Below, piece after piece: positions 30,153-39,062 of a DNA stretch of 64,000 nucleotides. How positions within the stretch are numbered: position 1 is the first letter of the stretch; every line of letters starts with the position of its first letter. Source of the stretch: an uncultured Cellvibrionales bacterium (GTDB lineage: Bacteria; Pseudomonadota; Gammaproteobacteria; Pseudomonadales; Porticoccaceae); the NCBI GenBank assembly GCA_913031145.1, contig CAJWCO010000001.1, positions 1-64,000 of the forward strand, read 5' to 3'. The notes beneath the pieces were generated by a model. It made no database searches, was not told the origin of the DNA, and saw nothing but the letters and a program-made list of their open reading frames with translations. Made by a program: the position numbers and the translations under genes.

Positions 30153-30710
30153 TTACGTATCCTTGGGTTGCGTTAGCCACTTTTTCTCGATTGTTTCTTG
30201 CCGCACGGTAAATGTCCCCGCTTGGCGATCTTGGAAAAAACGTCGCAGCGTAATTTCAACCACTGGAAAGGCTAAGTGTTCCCAAGGTATGTCATTTTCA
30301 GCGAATAGTCCGACCTCTGACGATTCTGGTGTCGCTGCATAATCGGGTGCCGGCATCGTGGCGCGATAAAAGACATAGACTTGGTGTATTTGGGGTATGT
30401 CGAACAGCGCGTAGAGTTCGGCATCGACTACTGTTGCGTGCGATTCTTCGTAACATTCTCTGAGTGCACCATCAAGTGTTGACTCACCATTTTCAAGAAA
30501 ACCGGCTGGTAGGGTCCAGTAGTCGAGCCGTGGCTGAATAGCGCGCCGACACAGCAGCACCTTGCCCTCAAAAATGGGTAAGACACCGGCGATCACTCGA
30601 GGATTCTGGTAGTGGATACTGTCACAGTGGCGACACACATACCTTAAGCGGTTGTCACCCGACGGGATTTCACTCACCACGGGTTTGCTGCAGTTGGAGC
30701 AATACTTCAT
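30153..30710 (-). CDS. Nudix hydrolase with N-terminal zinc ribbon
   Basis: About 185 residues from ATG 30710. An N-terminal zinc ribbon has CSNCSKPV and CRHCDSIHYQNPRV. The Nudix box is GFLENGESTLDGALRECYEES, close to the consensus G-x5-E-x7-REUxEE but without the final Gly. Related zinc-ribbon Nudix proteins hydrolyse NADH- or ADP-ribose-type substrates; the substrate here is unknown. The upstream in-frame start at 30764 would run into the divergent gene and is less likely. It is head-to-head with another Nudix gene. Confidence 0.85.
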   Translation of the reverse strand: MKYCSNCSKPVVSEIPSGDNRLRYVCRHCDSIHYQNPRVIAGVLPIFEGKVLLCRRAIQPRLDYWTLPAGFLENGESTLDGALRECYEESHATVVDAELYALFDIPQIHQVYVFYRATMPAPDYAATPESSEVGLFAENDIPWEHLAFPVVEITLRRFFQDRQAGTFTVRQETIEKKWLTQPKDT

Positions 30711-30737
30711 AGTATTCTCAAATAACCTTGGACTCAG

Positions 30738-30745
30738 AGTATAAT
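30738..30745. promoter_or_regulatory. Overlapping bidirectional -10 element between two Nudix genes
   Basis: AGTATAAT reads TATAAT on the plus strand (30740-30745) and TATACT on the minus strand (30743-30738). The predicted plus start falls at or next to the ATG at 30752, and the minus start about 20 nt before the ATG at 30710. Neither side has a good -35. Confidence 0.45.
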
Positions 30746-30751
30746 GCACCC

Positions 30752-31375
30752 ATGCTAGAAACACTTATTCAAAATCTAAAGATTTTTCCATTATCTAGGA
30801 CACAGCCAGATTTAGGGTCTGGTGTTTCTGAGGCCGCCGTTCTGGTGATTTTATGTGGGCCTGATAATGATCCCCGAGTCATGCTTACACAGCGCTCAGA
30901 TAATGTCAGTCATCATCGCGGTGAAGTGGCTTTTCCCGGTGGTATGTGGGAGGACAGCGATCGAGACTTGCTCGCGACGGCACTGCGTGAAACTCACGAA
31001 GAAGTTGGACTTCAGTCAGACTGGGTGAAACCCTTAGCCACATTGCCAAAGACTTCACCGACGCGACGACCGATTGTGGTAACGCCATTTGTGGCGTCCA
31101 TGCTAGGTGAATATCCGACTGTTCTTCAGCCGGCGGAAACTGCTGCGGTATTTCGTATGCCGATTCGCCATTTGATGGAGGTGGAGCGCTACGATTATTT
31201 CGAGGCAACTTATCAGGGGGACCGTTACCCAATGCCGTACATCGACTATGACAGGTTTCGAATTTGGGGTTTTACGCTGCGGGTTTTAGTCGATATGCTT
31301 AATGCGTCAATGGCAGTGAATATTCGTTTGCACTACCCCGAGCGACATGGTGTCGGGATGTTTGAGGAGGTTTGA
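30752..31375 (+). CDS. Nudix hydrolase, CoA pyrophosphatase (NudL) type
   Basis: About 207 residues. It has the CoAse signature before the Nudix box (RSDNVSHHRGEVAFPGG) and the box itself GGMWEDSDRDLLATALRETHEE, followed by VG. This matches the YeaB/NudL family that cleaves CoA to phosphopantetheine and 3',5'-ADP. The ATG at 30752 is chosen; TTG 30728 lies upstream of or within the -10. The next gene (gamma-carbonic anhydrase) begins 4 bp after its stop. Confidence 0.85.
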   Translation: MLETLIQNLKIFPLSRTQPDLGSGVSEAAVLVILCGPDNDPRVMLTQRSDNVSHHRGEVAFPGGMWEDSDRDLLATALRETHEEVGLQSDWVKPLATLPKTSPTRRPIVVTPFVASMLGEYPTVLQPAETAAVFRMPIRHLMEVERYDYFEATYQGDRYPMPYIDYDRFRIWGFTLRVLVDMLNASMAVNIRLHYPERHGVGMFEEV

Positions 31376-31379
31376 AGGA

Positions 31380-31910
31380 GTGATCTACCAAATTGGGGAT
31401 GTTTGTCCGATGATTCACGAGAGTGCATATATTGCGCCAAGCGCAGATTTGGTGGCCTCGGTGATTATTGGTGCCCAAGCTAGCGTTTGGTTTAACGCGG
31501 TCATACGCGGCGACTGCACTACGATTTCGGTAGGCGCGGGTTCTAACGTTCAAGACGGTGCCGTATTGCATGCTGATCCGGAGCAGCCTATGCTTATTGG
31601 AGAAGAGGTTACAATTGGTCATAATGCAACACTTCATGGGCGATACATCGGCGACCGAACGCTCATCGGTATAAATGCGGTGGTGCTTGACGGTGCCAGT
31701 ATTGGTCAAGATTGCTTGATTGGTGCGAATACTCTGATTAAGGCAGGCTCGACCATACCTGATGGGTCAATGGTGGTGGGGTCGCCCGGTAAGATTATTC
31801 GCGAGACGGATGAGCAAACCCGCCATTTTCTCCGCCTGTCGGCTCAACACTACATGGTTAAAGCGAAAACGATGAGGCAACAGTGTCAGGAGGTAAAACG
31901 GTGTCCGTAG
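31380..31910 (+). CDS. Gamma-carbonic anhydrase-like left-handed beta-helix protein
   Basis: About 176 residues from GTG 31380, with GAGGAGG about 10 nt upstream. Hexapeptide repeats run throughout (SVWFNAVIRGDCTTISVGAG, NVQDGAVLHAD). The three metal histidines of the family are in LHAD, IGHN and LHGR. Related E. coli proteins are YrdA and PaaY/CaiE. It is either a metal-dependent carbonic anhydrase or a thioesterase. The gene is cotranscribed with the Nudix gene upstream and overlaps the DUF1289 gene. Confidence 0.9.
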   Translation: MIYQIGDVCPMIHESAYIAPSADLVASVIIGAQASVWFNAVIRGDCTTISVGAGSNVQDGAVLHADPEQPMLIGEEVTIGHNATLHGRYIGDRTLIGINAVVLDGASIGQDCLIGANTLIKAGSTIPDGSMVVGSPGKIIRETDEQTRHFLRLSAQHYMVKAKTMRQQCQEVKRCP

Positions 31911-32089
31911 ATTCACAGATGGCATCGCCATGCACTGGGCTTTGTAAACTCGACGCCAACAACGTGTGTCTGGGATGTTTTAGAACGGGGCATGAAATCC
32001 GTGCTTGGCGAGATCTTGACAGTGCACAGAAGTCCGATGTGTTGGAGCGTGTGAAAGAGCGAAAGCCTGGTTCGGACACCGCCGACTGA
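31883..32089 (+). CDS. DUF1289 family small cysteine-rich protein
   Basis: 68 residues. The core SPCTGLCKLDANNVCLGCFRT holds four cysteines that define DUF1289 (suspected Fe-S or zinc binding), followed by EIRAWRDLDSAQKSDVLERV. The function is unknown. It overlaps the end of the gamma-carbonic anhydrase gene by 28 bp. A GTG at 31901 is an alternative start with AGGAGG just upstream, and is perhaps the true one. Confidence 0.85.
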   Translation: MSGGKTVSVDSQMASPCTGLCKLDANNVCLGCFRTGHEIRAWRDLDSAQKSDVLERVKERKPGSDTAD

Positions 32090-32101
32090 TCGGTTGCCTC
32101 T

Positions 32102-33379
32102 TTAGTCCTCCTCGCGCTCAGCTTCCCATAACGGCGTCACCGCGATTTTTTTAATCATCACACTGTTGAATTCTTCTGTCTCGCACCGGTAGCGATCAAC
32201 GCGAAAACTGACGTTCCCGTCTGGGATACGCTGCAATTGCTCTAACGCCAAGCCATTGAGTGTCTTCGGCCCATTGGTTGGCAGTAGCCACCCAGTCGAC
32301 TTGTTGATTTCTCTAATCGTGGCTGTGCCGTCGATAATAAAACTGCCTGGGCCTCGCTCAACGATCTCGTGGTCTTGGTGTGCGGCGTGGCTGGTAAAAT
32401 CTCCGACGATTTCTTCGAGGATATCTTCCAGTGTGACGAGTCCTTGCACTTCGCCATATTCGTCCACGACGATCGCAAAGCGGCGTCGAGTTTTCTGGAA
32501 GTTAAGTAGTTGTGTTGTCAACGTGGTACCTTCTGGAATGAAATACGGCTCTTCAGAAAACCTTTTGATGGCCTCGTGACTGAGCGTCTCAGCGCGCAAT
32601 AAATGGTGCCCCTTACGCACCTGAAAAACCCCTATAACATTATTAATATCGCCTTCATAGACGGGTTGGCGGCTGTATTGCGAATTGAATATCTGTTCCA
32701 CTACGTCTTCTATTGGGTCTTCTAGGTCAAGGCCCACGGCTTCGTTTCTGGGAATCATAATGTCTTCGATGGTGACGTTTTCGAGGTCGAGAATTCCTTT
32801 CAGCATTCGCTGGTGGTTGTCAGAGATTTTGTGAGTCGAACTGTCTACCAGTGATCTTAGCTCTTCTGTGTCAAGGCCGTCATCTCGGTTTTTCTTGGGA
32901 TCGAACCCGAGCAACCTAATCAGTGTGTTCGTTAATTGGTTAACCGTCCAGATCAGTGGCGATAACAGCTGCAACATAGGCTTAAGAATATGGCTTGCTT
33001 TAAAAGCAAACCATTCGGGATTTTGTGCGGCAATACTTTTAGGTGTGATTTCCGAGAAAACCAATACCAAGATCGTTAGCGTAGCCGTCGCTACCCACGG
33101 AGCTGCCGTTGGGCCAACATAAATGACTGCAAGCATATTTGCGATAATTGCGGCTAAAATATTGACGGCATTATTACCGATCAAAATAAGACCGATCAAT
33201 TGATCGGGCTTTGCCAACAGTTTTGCTGCGCGCCTCGCGCCTGAGCTCCTCTTGCGTTGATGCCGCAAACGGTAACGGTTGAGCGACATCATTCCAGTCT
33301 CAGAGCCAGAAAAAAATGCCGATATCAACAATAAACAGAGTAATGTAGCCCACAGCACCCAAGAATTGGAAGCATCCAA
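32102..33379 (-). CDS. corB: CNNM/CorB-type transporter (DUF21-CBS-CorC_HlyC)
   Basis: 425 residues. A DUF21 membrane domain with about four helices (FFSGSETGMMSLNRYRLRH, LIGLILIGNNAVNI) is followed by two CBS domains (IMIPRNEAVGLD; VDEYGEVQGLVTLEDILEEIVGDF) and a CorC_HlyC domain. The family is linked to magnesium export or resistance. Its placement beside the ypjD-like gene and divergent from ffh is the same as E. coli yfjD(corB)-ypjD-ffh, which supports the name. Confidence 0.88.
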   Translation of the reverse strand: MDASNSWVLWATLLCLLLISAFFSGSETGMMSLNRYRLRHQRKRSSGARRAAKLLAKPDQLIGLILIGNNAVNILAAIIANMLAVIYVGPTAAPWVATATLTILVLVFSEITPKSIAAQNPEWFAFKASHILKPMLQLLSPLIWTVNQLTNTLIRLLGFDPKKNRDDGLDTEELRSLVDSSTHKISDNHQRMLKGILDLENVTIEDIMIPRNEAVGLDLEDPIEDVVEQIFNSQYSRQPVYEGDINNVIGVFQVRKGHHLLRAETLSHEAIKRFSEEPYFIPEGTTLTTQLLNFQKTRRRFAIVVDEYGEVQGLVTLEDILEEIVGDFTSHAAHQDHEIVERGPGSFIIDGTATIREINKSTGWLLPTNGPKTLNGLALEQLQRIPDGNVSFRVDRYRCETEEFNSVMIKKIAVTPLWEAEREED

Positions 33380-33447
33380 GAATAACGCACCTCTATTATA
33401 ACGGAAACGTATGGTGAATTAGTTGCGAGCTTTTGGCAACAGTCTCG

Positions 33448-34272
33448 TTATAGAGCGATCACTGGCGGTTGAGCTATGAGAAATTCCAACACAAATTTGG
33501 ATCCGATGAAACCGACCAATACGCAGATAAAGCCCGCCCAAGTGAGCCGTGTTGCAATGTGGCCACGCCAACCTCTGACATGTCTCCCGATTAATAAAAC
33601 GGCGTAGAATATCCATGCTAGGGTGCTTAAGACGACTTTGTGGAGCAGTTTTTGAGCGAAGAAATCGTCATAGAAAAGAAATCCGCTAATTAATGATAGC
33701 GTTAAAAATATTTCGGCAACCCAGATGATTTCGAAGAGCAGAGATTCCATACTTTGGAGGGGGGGCAAGGCTGTCACAAGTGGGTTCTGGCGCTTGTGTT
33801 TGAGCTGCCAGCTTTGTAAGCCGATGAGCAAAGCCTGCAATGCGGCGATCGCCAAGAAACTATATGCGAGAATAGAGAGTAATACGTGTGCTTGCATATC
33901 GGGGCTGAGCAGCATCACCGGTTTAGTGCTAGGGATGGCGGAACCGAGTGCAAGGGCCAACGCAGAAAGCGGGAAGAGTATGAGATATAAGCTGTGCTGG
34001 ATTTTTGTGAGGCCGCTTACGAACACCATGGCATTAATGGTTAACGAAATTAGGCAAATGACATTTAAGAGGCTTAAATCAAGACCACCCGAGTGGCGAA
34101 GTGCACCGATTGTTGTCACCGTATGTGCGATCATCGCAACGCTAGCGATTGCTGTTAATATCAGGGGATTGAAAAGTGACCCCGTGCGCAATTGGCGTAC
34201 GTGGTAGATAAACCCACCCATATAGAGGGCAATGGCGGCAAAAGTAGACAATATGATGACCATGCGATACAA
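33448..34272 (-). CDS. ypjD: CcsA/YpjD-like membrane protein
   Basis: 274 residues, mostly hydrophobic with about eight membrane helices. The region around MQAHVLLSILAYSFLAIAALQALLIG and WIFYAVLLIGRHVRGWRG carries histidines as in the cytochrome c assembly (CcsA/ResC) family, to which YpjD belongs. A role in heme handling is possible, but YpjD itself is poorly characterised. It lies upstream of corB in the same direction, divergent from ffh. Confidence 0.85.
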   Translation of the reverse strand: MYRMVIILSTFAAIALYMGGFIYHVRQLRTGSLFNPLILTAIASVAMIAHTVTTIGALRHSGGLDLSLLNVICLISLTINAMVFVSGLTKIQHSLYLILFPLSALALALGSAIPSTKPVMLLSPDMQAHVLLSILAYSFLAIAALQALLIGLQSWQLKHKRQNPLVTALPPLQSMESLLFEIIWVAEIFLTLSLISGFLFYDDFFAQKLLHKVVLSTLAWIFYAVLLIGRHVRGWRGHIATRLTWAGFICVLVGFIGSKFVLEFLIAQPPVIAL

Positions 34273-34338
34273 CTATCTCTTAAAGCTACCCGAGTGTGGC
34301 ATATTCCTGCGCGCGGGAGAAGTCTGGGTAAAAATTAT

Positions 34339-34347
34339 TGGTATAAT
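34339..34347 (+). promoter_or_regulatory. Extended -10 promoter of ffh
   Basis: TGGTATAAT: a perfect TATAAT (34342-34347) with the extended TGn motif, about 48 bp before the ffh start. No convincing -35 is seen 17 bp upstream, as is common for extended -10 promoters. Confidence 0.65.
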
Positions 34348-34394
34348 GCGCAAAAATATTGATGTAAGCACGTTAAAAAAGGAGCTGGATTGTT

Positions 34395-35762
34395 GTGGCA
34401 ATGTTTGAAAATTTAAGTGACCGTTTGGGCGCTAGCCTGAAAAAGATTTCCGGCAGAGCAAGCTTAAGCGAAGCCAACATTAAAGACACATTGCGCGAGG
34501 TGCGAATGGCTTTGCTTGAGGCCGATGTGTCGCTGCCGGTGGTCAAGGATTTTGTCGAACAGGTCAAGCAGCGTGCGCTTGGGCGCGAGGTTAAAAGTAG
34601 CCTGAATCCAGGCCAGCAGTTCCTAAAAATTGTCGAGACCGAGTTGACGGCAATGATGGGTACAGAAAACCAGTCACTGAATCTGGCAGTTCAACCCCCT
34701 GCGGTAATTCTTGTGGCGGGCCTGCAAGGAGCTGGAAAGACCACTTCTGTGGCGAAATTGGCACGGTACTTACAAGAGCGCGAGAAGAAAAAAGTGATGG
34801 TGGTTTCTGTGGATATCTACCGGCCTGCTGCGATTCAGCAATTAGAGACGTTGGCCGTTGATGTGGGGGCGGTCTTCTTCCCGAGTGAGGTGACGCAGAC
34901 GCCTCGGGCGATTATTGATCGGGCTATGCAGGCGGCAAAAAAACAATTTGTTGACGTTTTGATTATCGATACCGCGGGACGTCTGCATGTTGATGATCAA
35001 ATGATGACAGAAATCGTCGACGTTCATAAGGTAGCCAATCCGGTCGAGACTCTTTTCGTGATCGACGCAATGATTGGGCAGGACGCAGTCAATACAGCGC
35101 AGGCATTCGATCGCGCCTTGCCTCTTACCGGCATTCTGTTGACGAAGGTAGATGGTGACGCAAGAGGCGGGGCCGCACTGTCTGTAAGGCATGTGACGGG
35201 TAAGCCAATTAAATTTATCGGTGTAGGCGAGAAGACTGATGCGTTGGAGCTTTTTTATCCCGAGCGCATTGCTTCACGCATATTGGGGATGGGCGATGTC
35301 TTATCGTTAATTGAAGAGGTAGAGCGCAAAGTTGATAAGGAAAAAGCGCAAAAATTAGCTGTCAAAGTCTCACGAGGAAGAGGTTTTGATTTGGAAGATC
35401 TCCGGGATCAATTGCGGCAGATGCAGGATATGGGCGGCATGTCGGGGCTCATGGATAAGTTGCCCGGTATGGGTAATATGTCGCAGCTAGCGCAACAGCC
35501 GGGTGTTACCAATCAGTTTGGCCGAATGGAGGTCATTATTGGCTCGATGACGCCTTCGGAGCGTCGCAACCCAGATAGTCTAAACGGGTCCCGCAAACGT
35601 CGTATAACGCAAGGCTCAGGAACCACTATCCAAGATCTTAATCGACTTTTAAAGCAACATAAACAAATGGGCAAGATGATGAAAAAGATGAAGGGAAAAG
35701 GGATGCGAAACATGATGCGGGGTCTTATGGGTAACGTAAATAGCGGTATGCCAAGGCTGTAA
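34395..35762 (+). CDS. ffh: Signal recognition particle protein Ffh
   Basis: 455 residues. The N domain starts MFENLSDRLGASLKKISG. The GTPase G domain has GLQGAGKTTSVAKLA, DTAGRLHVD and LTKVDGDARGG. The C-terminal methionine-rich M domain (KMMKKMKGKGMRNMMRGLMG) binds signal sequences and 4.5S RNA. GTG 34395 has GGAG at 10-nt spacing; ATG 34401 matches the E. coli start. It leads the cluster ffh-rpsP-rimM-trmD-rplS. Confidence 0.98.
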   Translation: MAMFENLSDRLGASLKKISGRASLSEANIKDTLREVRMALLEADVSLPVVKDFVEQVKQRALGREVKSSLNPGQQFLKIVETELTAMMGTENQSLNLAVQPPAVILVAGLQGAGKTTSVAKLARYLQEREKKKVMVVSVDIYRPAAIQQLETLAVDVGAVFFPSEVTQTPRAIIDRAMQAAKKQFVDVLIIDTAGRLHVDDQMMTEIVDVHKVANPVETLFVIDAMIGQDAVNTAQAFDRALPLTGILLTKVDGDARGGAALSVRHVTGKPIKFIGVGEKTDALELFYPERIASRILGMGDVLSLIEEVERKVDKEKAQKLAVKVSRGRGFDLEDLRDQLRQMQDMGGMSGLMDKLPGMGNMSQLAQQPGVTNQFGRMEVIIGSMTPSERRNPDSLNGSRKRRITQGSGTTIQDLNRLLKQHKQMGKMMKKMKGKGMRNMMRGLMGNVNSGMPRL

Positions 35763-35993
35763 ATCGAATGTGTGCTCATACCTTTTTTTGGCTGCTTTTT
35801 AGGACCGGGACACGGCATCTTTGGGATGGGTTGCCGCGATAAAAGAGGTTTCTTTTTTAACATCTATGGCGTAGAATACTGCGCCTTTCCAGCGCCGATG
35901 GCGATGGTTTTTGAAGGGTACGAGTTGCAAAAATAAACTCGGCAATTATTCTCAAGTAGGGTTGGACCCTCCGCAAAACGGGATATTAGCAGT

Positions 35994-36245
35994 ATGGTAA
36001 CTATTCGATTGGCACGTGGTGGCGCAAAGAAGCGTCCCTTCTATCATATTACAGTGTGTGACTCGCGCACCGCTCGCGATGCGCGTTATATAGAGCGAAT
36101 TGGTTTTTTTAACCCAGTCGCAAGGGGCGCTGAGGAACGCTTGCGAGTGGACCTAGAACGCGCAACATATTGGCAAGCTCAGGGCGCACAGGTCAGTGAT
36201 CGGGTCGCGGCGTTGTTAAAAGAGGCGGCGAAGCTAGCCGCTTAG
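35994..36245 (+). CDS. rpsP: 30S ribosomal protein S16
   Basis: 83 residues. It starts [19 protein letters not shown] and has [19 protein letters not shown], as in the family. It is first in the rpsP-rimM-trmD-rplS operon. The 231 bp after ffh suggests a separate promoter. A weak candidate is TTGCAA 35925-35930 / TATTCT 35947-35952 with a 16-bp spacer. Confidence 0.98.
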   Translation: MVTIRLARGGAKKRPFYHITVCDSRTARDARYIERIGFFNPVARGAEERLRVDLERATYWQAQGAQVSDRVAALLKEAAKLAA

Positions 36246-36256
36246 AGCATTGGGTG

Positions 36257-36796
36257 ATGTCTGGATCTAGCCTCAACAATCACCTCGTTGTGGGACGGAT
36301 CACAACGGTTTTTGGTGTGCGGGGGTGGCTGAAGGTTCACTCGTATACCGAGCGTCCCGAAGCTATACTTGAATATCGCCCGTGGTGGGTCGAAACTGAC
36401 GGTAGCTTACAGGCGCTGTCGGTGGATGATGCGCGGTGCCGAAGCGATGGTTTGGTTGTGCATTTGGTAGGCGTCGATGATAGAACACTTGCACGTGTAT
36501 GGTGCCAGAAAGATATTTGGGTGCCAGAAGATAGGCTCCCCGCGTTGGGGCTGTCGGAGTACTACTGGCACCAGTTAATCGGTTTGCGGGTGTTCAATGA
36601 GGATGACGACGCACGAACGTGTTTCGGTAAGGTCACATCTTTGCTTGCTACTGGTGCTAACGATGTGCTCGTGGTCAAAGGGGATGACAGCAGTCGCGAT
36701 CAGCGCGAGCGCTTGATTCCCTACGTGGATCAGTATGTATTAGTGGTTGATTTACGTAACGGCGTTATTGAGGTGCAATGGGACCCAGAGTTTTAA
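36257..36796 (+). CDS. rimM: 16S rRNA processing protein RimM
   Basis: 179 residues. It matures the 30S head and binds S19. The N-terminal barrel has LVVGRITTVFGVRGWLKVHS, and the PRC-barrel C-terminus has YYWHQLIGLRV, ANDVLVVKGD and RLIPYVDQYV. GTG 36254 directly precedes ATG 36257, either of which could be used. It lies about 10 bp after rpsP. Confidence 0.96.
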   Translation: MSGSSLNNHLVVGRITTVFGVRGWLKVHSYTERPEAILEYRPWWVETDGSLQALSVDDARCRSDGLVVHLVGVDDRTLARVWCQKDIWVPEDRLPALGLSEYYWHQLIGLRVFNEDDDARTCFGKVTSLLATGANDVLVVKGDDSSRDQRERLIPYVDQYVLVVDLRNGVIEVQWDPEF

Positions 36797-36826
36797 GAAG
36801 ATGACTATTTCTCGGGATAGAAGCCA

Positions 36827-37576
36827 GTGAAAATCGCGGCGGTGTCCCTGTTCCCAGACATGTTCGATGCGCTCACCGAATTCGGCGTTAGCGGCAGAGC
36901 GATTAAAAGTGGGACGGTTGATTTTGCGGTTTTTAATCCGCGAGATTATACCCAAGACAAACATCAGAGTGTCGACGGACGCCCATATGGTGGCGGGCCC
37001 GGCATGGTAATGATGGTAGCGCCGCTTCAACGGGCGGTGGCGGATGCTAGACGGTGGATGACGGGATGCCGGGTTAAGGTGATTTATTTGTCGCCACAGG
37101 GCCGCGCGCTTCATCAGAGCGCCGTTCAGGAGTTTGCCCATTGTGAGGGCATAATTCTTATTGCCGGCCGCTATGAGGGCATCGACGAGCGATTTATTGC
37201 TTTAGAAGTGGATGAAGAGTGGTCAATAGGCGATTACGTTTTAAGTGGAGGAGAGTTGGCTGCCATGGCGTTGGCAGATGCAACAATTAGATTAATTCCG
37301 GGATCTCTGGGACATAATGAATCGGCACAGCAAGATTCGTTTTCATCGGGATTGTTGGATTGTCCTCATTACACCCGTCCAGAGTGCGTATCTGGGCAAC
37401 GCGTACCTGAGGTGCTCCTGTCGGGAGATCATCAAAGGATTAGGCGCTGGCGGCTTCGACAGTCTTTGCTGAGAACGCAGTTGCGCAGGCCAGATTTACT
37501 AGCGGTACTGCCGTTTGAGGAAGAACGGCAAGCCGAATTAGATGACGTAAGAAAAGAGCTGTCAGATGATGATTAA
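36827..37576 (+). CDS. trmD: tRNA (guanine-37-N1)-methyltransferase TrmD
   Basis: 249 residues. It makes m1G37, which prevents frameshifting. The SPOUT-fold knot is formed by [13 protein letters not shown] and [29 protein letters not shown] and DCPHYTRPE are the substrate motifs. The start is GTG 36827, in keeping with the family start [13 protein letters not shown]. It lies 30 bp after rimM. Confidence 0.97.
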   Translation: MKIAAVSLFPDMFDALTEFGVSGRAIKSGTVDFAVFNPRDYTQDKHQSVDGRPYGGGPGMVMMVAPLQRAVADARRWMTGCRVKVIYLSPQGRALHQSAVQEFAHCEGIILIAGRYEGIDERFIALEVDEEWSIGDYVLSGGELAAMALADATIRLIPGSLGHNESAQQDSFSSGLLDCPHYTRPECVSGQRVPEVLLSGDHQRIRRWRLRQSLLRTQLRRPDLLAVLPFEEERQAELDDVRKELSDDD

Positions 37577-37653
37577 CGTGTGATTCATCCTCGCTGTATG
37601 GCGCTCTAAAACAGGTGGAAAACCACCAAACAATGAGAATTGAGGAGCAAAAA

Positions 37654-38010
37654 ATGAGTAATAAAGTCCCGTTGATCGCGGCAATTGAAGAGGAGCAGAT
37701 GGGTAAAGAAATTCCTGCCTTTAGCCCCGGAGATACCGTTGTGGTGCAGGTTAAAGTGAAGGAAGGTACCCGTGAAAGACTGCAGGCATTTGAGGGTGTC
37801 GTTCTAGCGAAACGTAATCGTGGTCTTAATTCGGCGTTTACGGTGCGTAAGATCTCTAACGGAATTGGTGTCGAGCGAACTTTTCAGACGTACAGTCCTC
37901 TGGTCGACAGTATTTCCGTGAAACGTCGGGGTGCTGTGCGGAGAGCCAAGCTGTATTATTTGCGGGAACGTTCTGGACGATCTGCCCGAATCAAAGAAAA
38001 GCTGGGTTAA
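37654..38010 (+). CDS. rplS: 50S ribosomal protein L19
   Basis: 118 residues. It has [46 protein letters not shown] and [18 protein letters not shown], all typical of L19. ATG 37654 has TTGAGGAGC upstream; the in-frame ATG at 37615 would add 13 unrelated residues. It is the last gene of the operon, before a terminator. Confidence 0.97.
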   Translation: MSNKVPLIAAIEEEQMGKEIPAFSPGDTVVVQVKVKEGTRERLQAFEGVVLAKRNRGLNSAFTVRKISNGIGVERTFQTYSPLVDSISVKRRGAVRRAKLYYLRERSGRSARIKEKLG

Positions 38011-38061
38011 GCGAGTGCCCGCTGGGGTAGTGGAGGTTCTTTTGCTGATGTTGATGTTATG

Positions 38062-38083
38062 GGCGCAAAGAAAGCGCCATTTT
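38062..38083 (+). terminator. Rho-independent terminator after rplS
   Basis: GGCGC-AAAGAAA-GCGCC followed by ATTTT. It lies 52 bp after the rplS stop and closes the ribosomal operon. The stem is only five G-C pairs and the T-run is short. Confidence 0.65.
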
Positions 38084-38106
38084 AATCTCTGAAAAAAAGT
38101 CTCTAT

Positions 38107-38135
38107 TTGGTTTTGATTCTGTTACAGTTTGTAAT
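38107..38135 (+). promoter_or_regulatory. Possible promoter of the LuxR-type response regulator
   Basis: TTGGTT 38107-38112, a 17-bp spacer, and TGTAAT 38130-38135. It lies about 37 bp before the ATG. The match is moderate. Confidence 0.35.
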
Positions 38136-38171
38136 CTAAGATCATGAACATACCTCAGGGAGATGAACTAA

Positions 38172-38792
38172 ATGCATGCACTTATCATGGATGATCACGA
38201 GTTTGTAACGACGGGGTTAAGAACAACTCTCAATGAGTATTTTTCTGACCTCGAAGTCTCGGCGGCCAACTGCAGTGAAGATGCCTTGAGGATTCTTACC
38301 GACCATGAAGTTGACATTGCTGTGCTGGACTTGTTCATGCCCGCAAGCGGCGGGGCCTCGAGTTTATCCAACAGGTCTTCTTCATTTCCCAAAGTCCCCA
38401 TTGTGGTGTTATCAGCATCTGAAAGTCACGTTCATATTCGCAAATGTTTGAGTTATGGGGTGTTAGGCTTTGTGACGAAGTCGTCGCCGAGAGAGGCCTT
38501 GTTCTCGGCAATGAACAGAGCACTCGACGGTAAATCCTCGGTACCCGAAGTTACTGTGTTAATTGACGAGGTTGACGAGGGGGCGAATCTAGAGGCGATC
38601 AAAGAAGTCTTAACGCCAAGGCAATTGGATATCCTTGAATGTATTACTCGGGGCCGCTCCAATAAACAAGTGGCTAGACAGCTGAATCTATCCGAGAATA
38701 CGGTGAAAGTTCATGTCAGTAATTTGCTCAGAGGACTCGGGCTAAGTAATCGCACAGAGGCGGCTATTCTGGGGCAAAAGCTGCGCCTTTGA
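38172..38792 (+). CDS. NarL/LuxR-family response regulator
   Basis: 206 residues. The receiver domain has the acidic pair in LIMDDHEF, the phosphorylation Asp in VLDLFMP (about 53) and a conserved Lys in FVTKSSP. The C-terminal LuxR helix-turn-helix has LTPRQLDILECITRG, NKQVARQL and SENTVKVHVSNLL. It is expected to be a transcription activator. The hybrid kinase gene begins 270 bp downstream and is the likely partner, though hybrid kinases usually signal through a phosphotransfer domain. Confidence 0.92.
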   Translation: MHALIMDDHEFVTTGLRTTLNEYFSDLEVSAANCSEDALRILTDHEVDIAVLDLFMPASGGASSLSNRSSSFPKVPIVVLSASESHVHIRKCLSYGVLGFVTKSSPREALFSAMNRALDGKSSVPEVTVLIDEVDEGANLEAIKEVLTPRQLDILECITRGRSNKQVARQLNLSENTVKVHVSNLLRGLGLSNRTEAAILGQKLRL

Positions 38793-39062
38793 CTGATGCC
38801 ATTTTTAAGTCACCGGACGTTTAAGCGCTAGTCTTTAGGGCTTGATGACGCCAACACTCTTTTTTCTTCAATCAAAACTCCAGGTCCGAGGCGAAGGCGA
38901 CCGTTGCCGACGGGCCTTTTATGGTCTATGGTACAAATGATTAACATCATGGATATCCGAATTGCGTCGAGTGAATAGCACAACTCGGGGTAGGCGGAGT
39001 GCTTTTAATGCAGAAAAATGGCTCATCGGTTATTGAACGGCACACAATAACAGGGACTTGTT

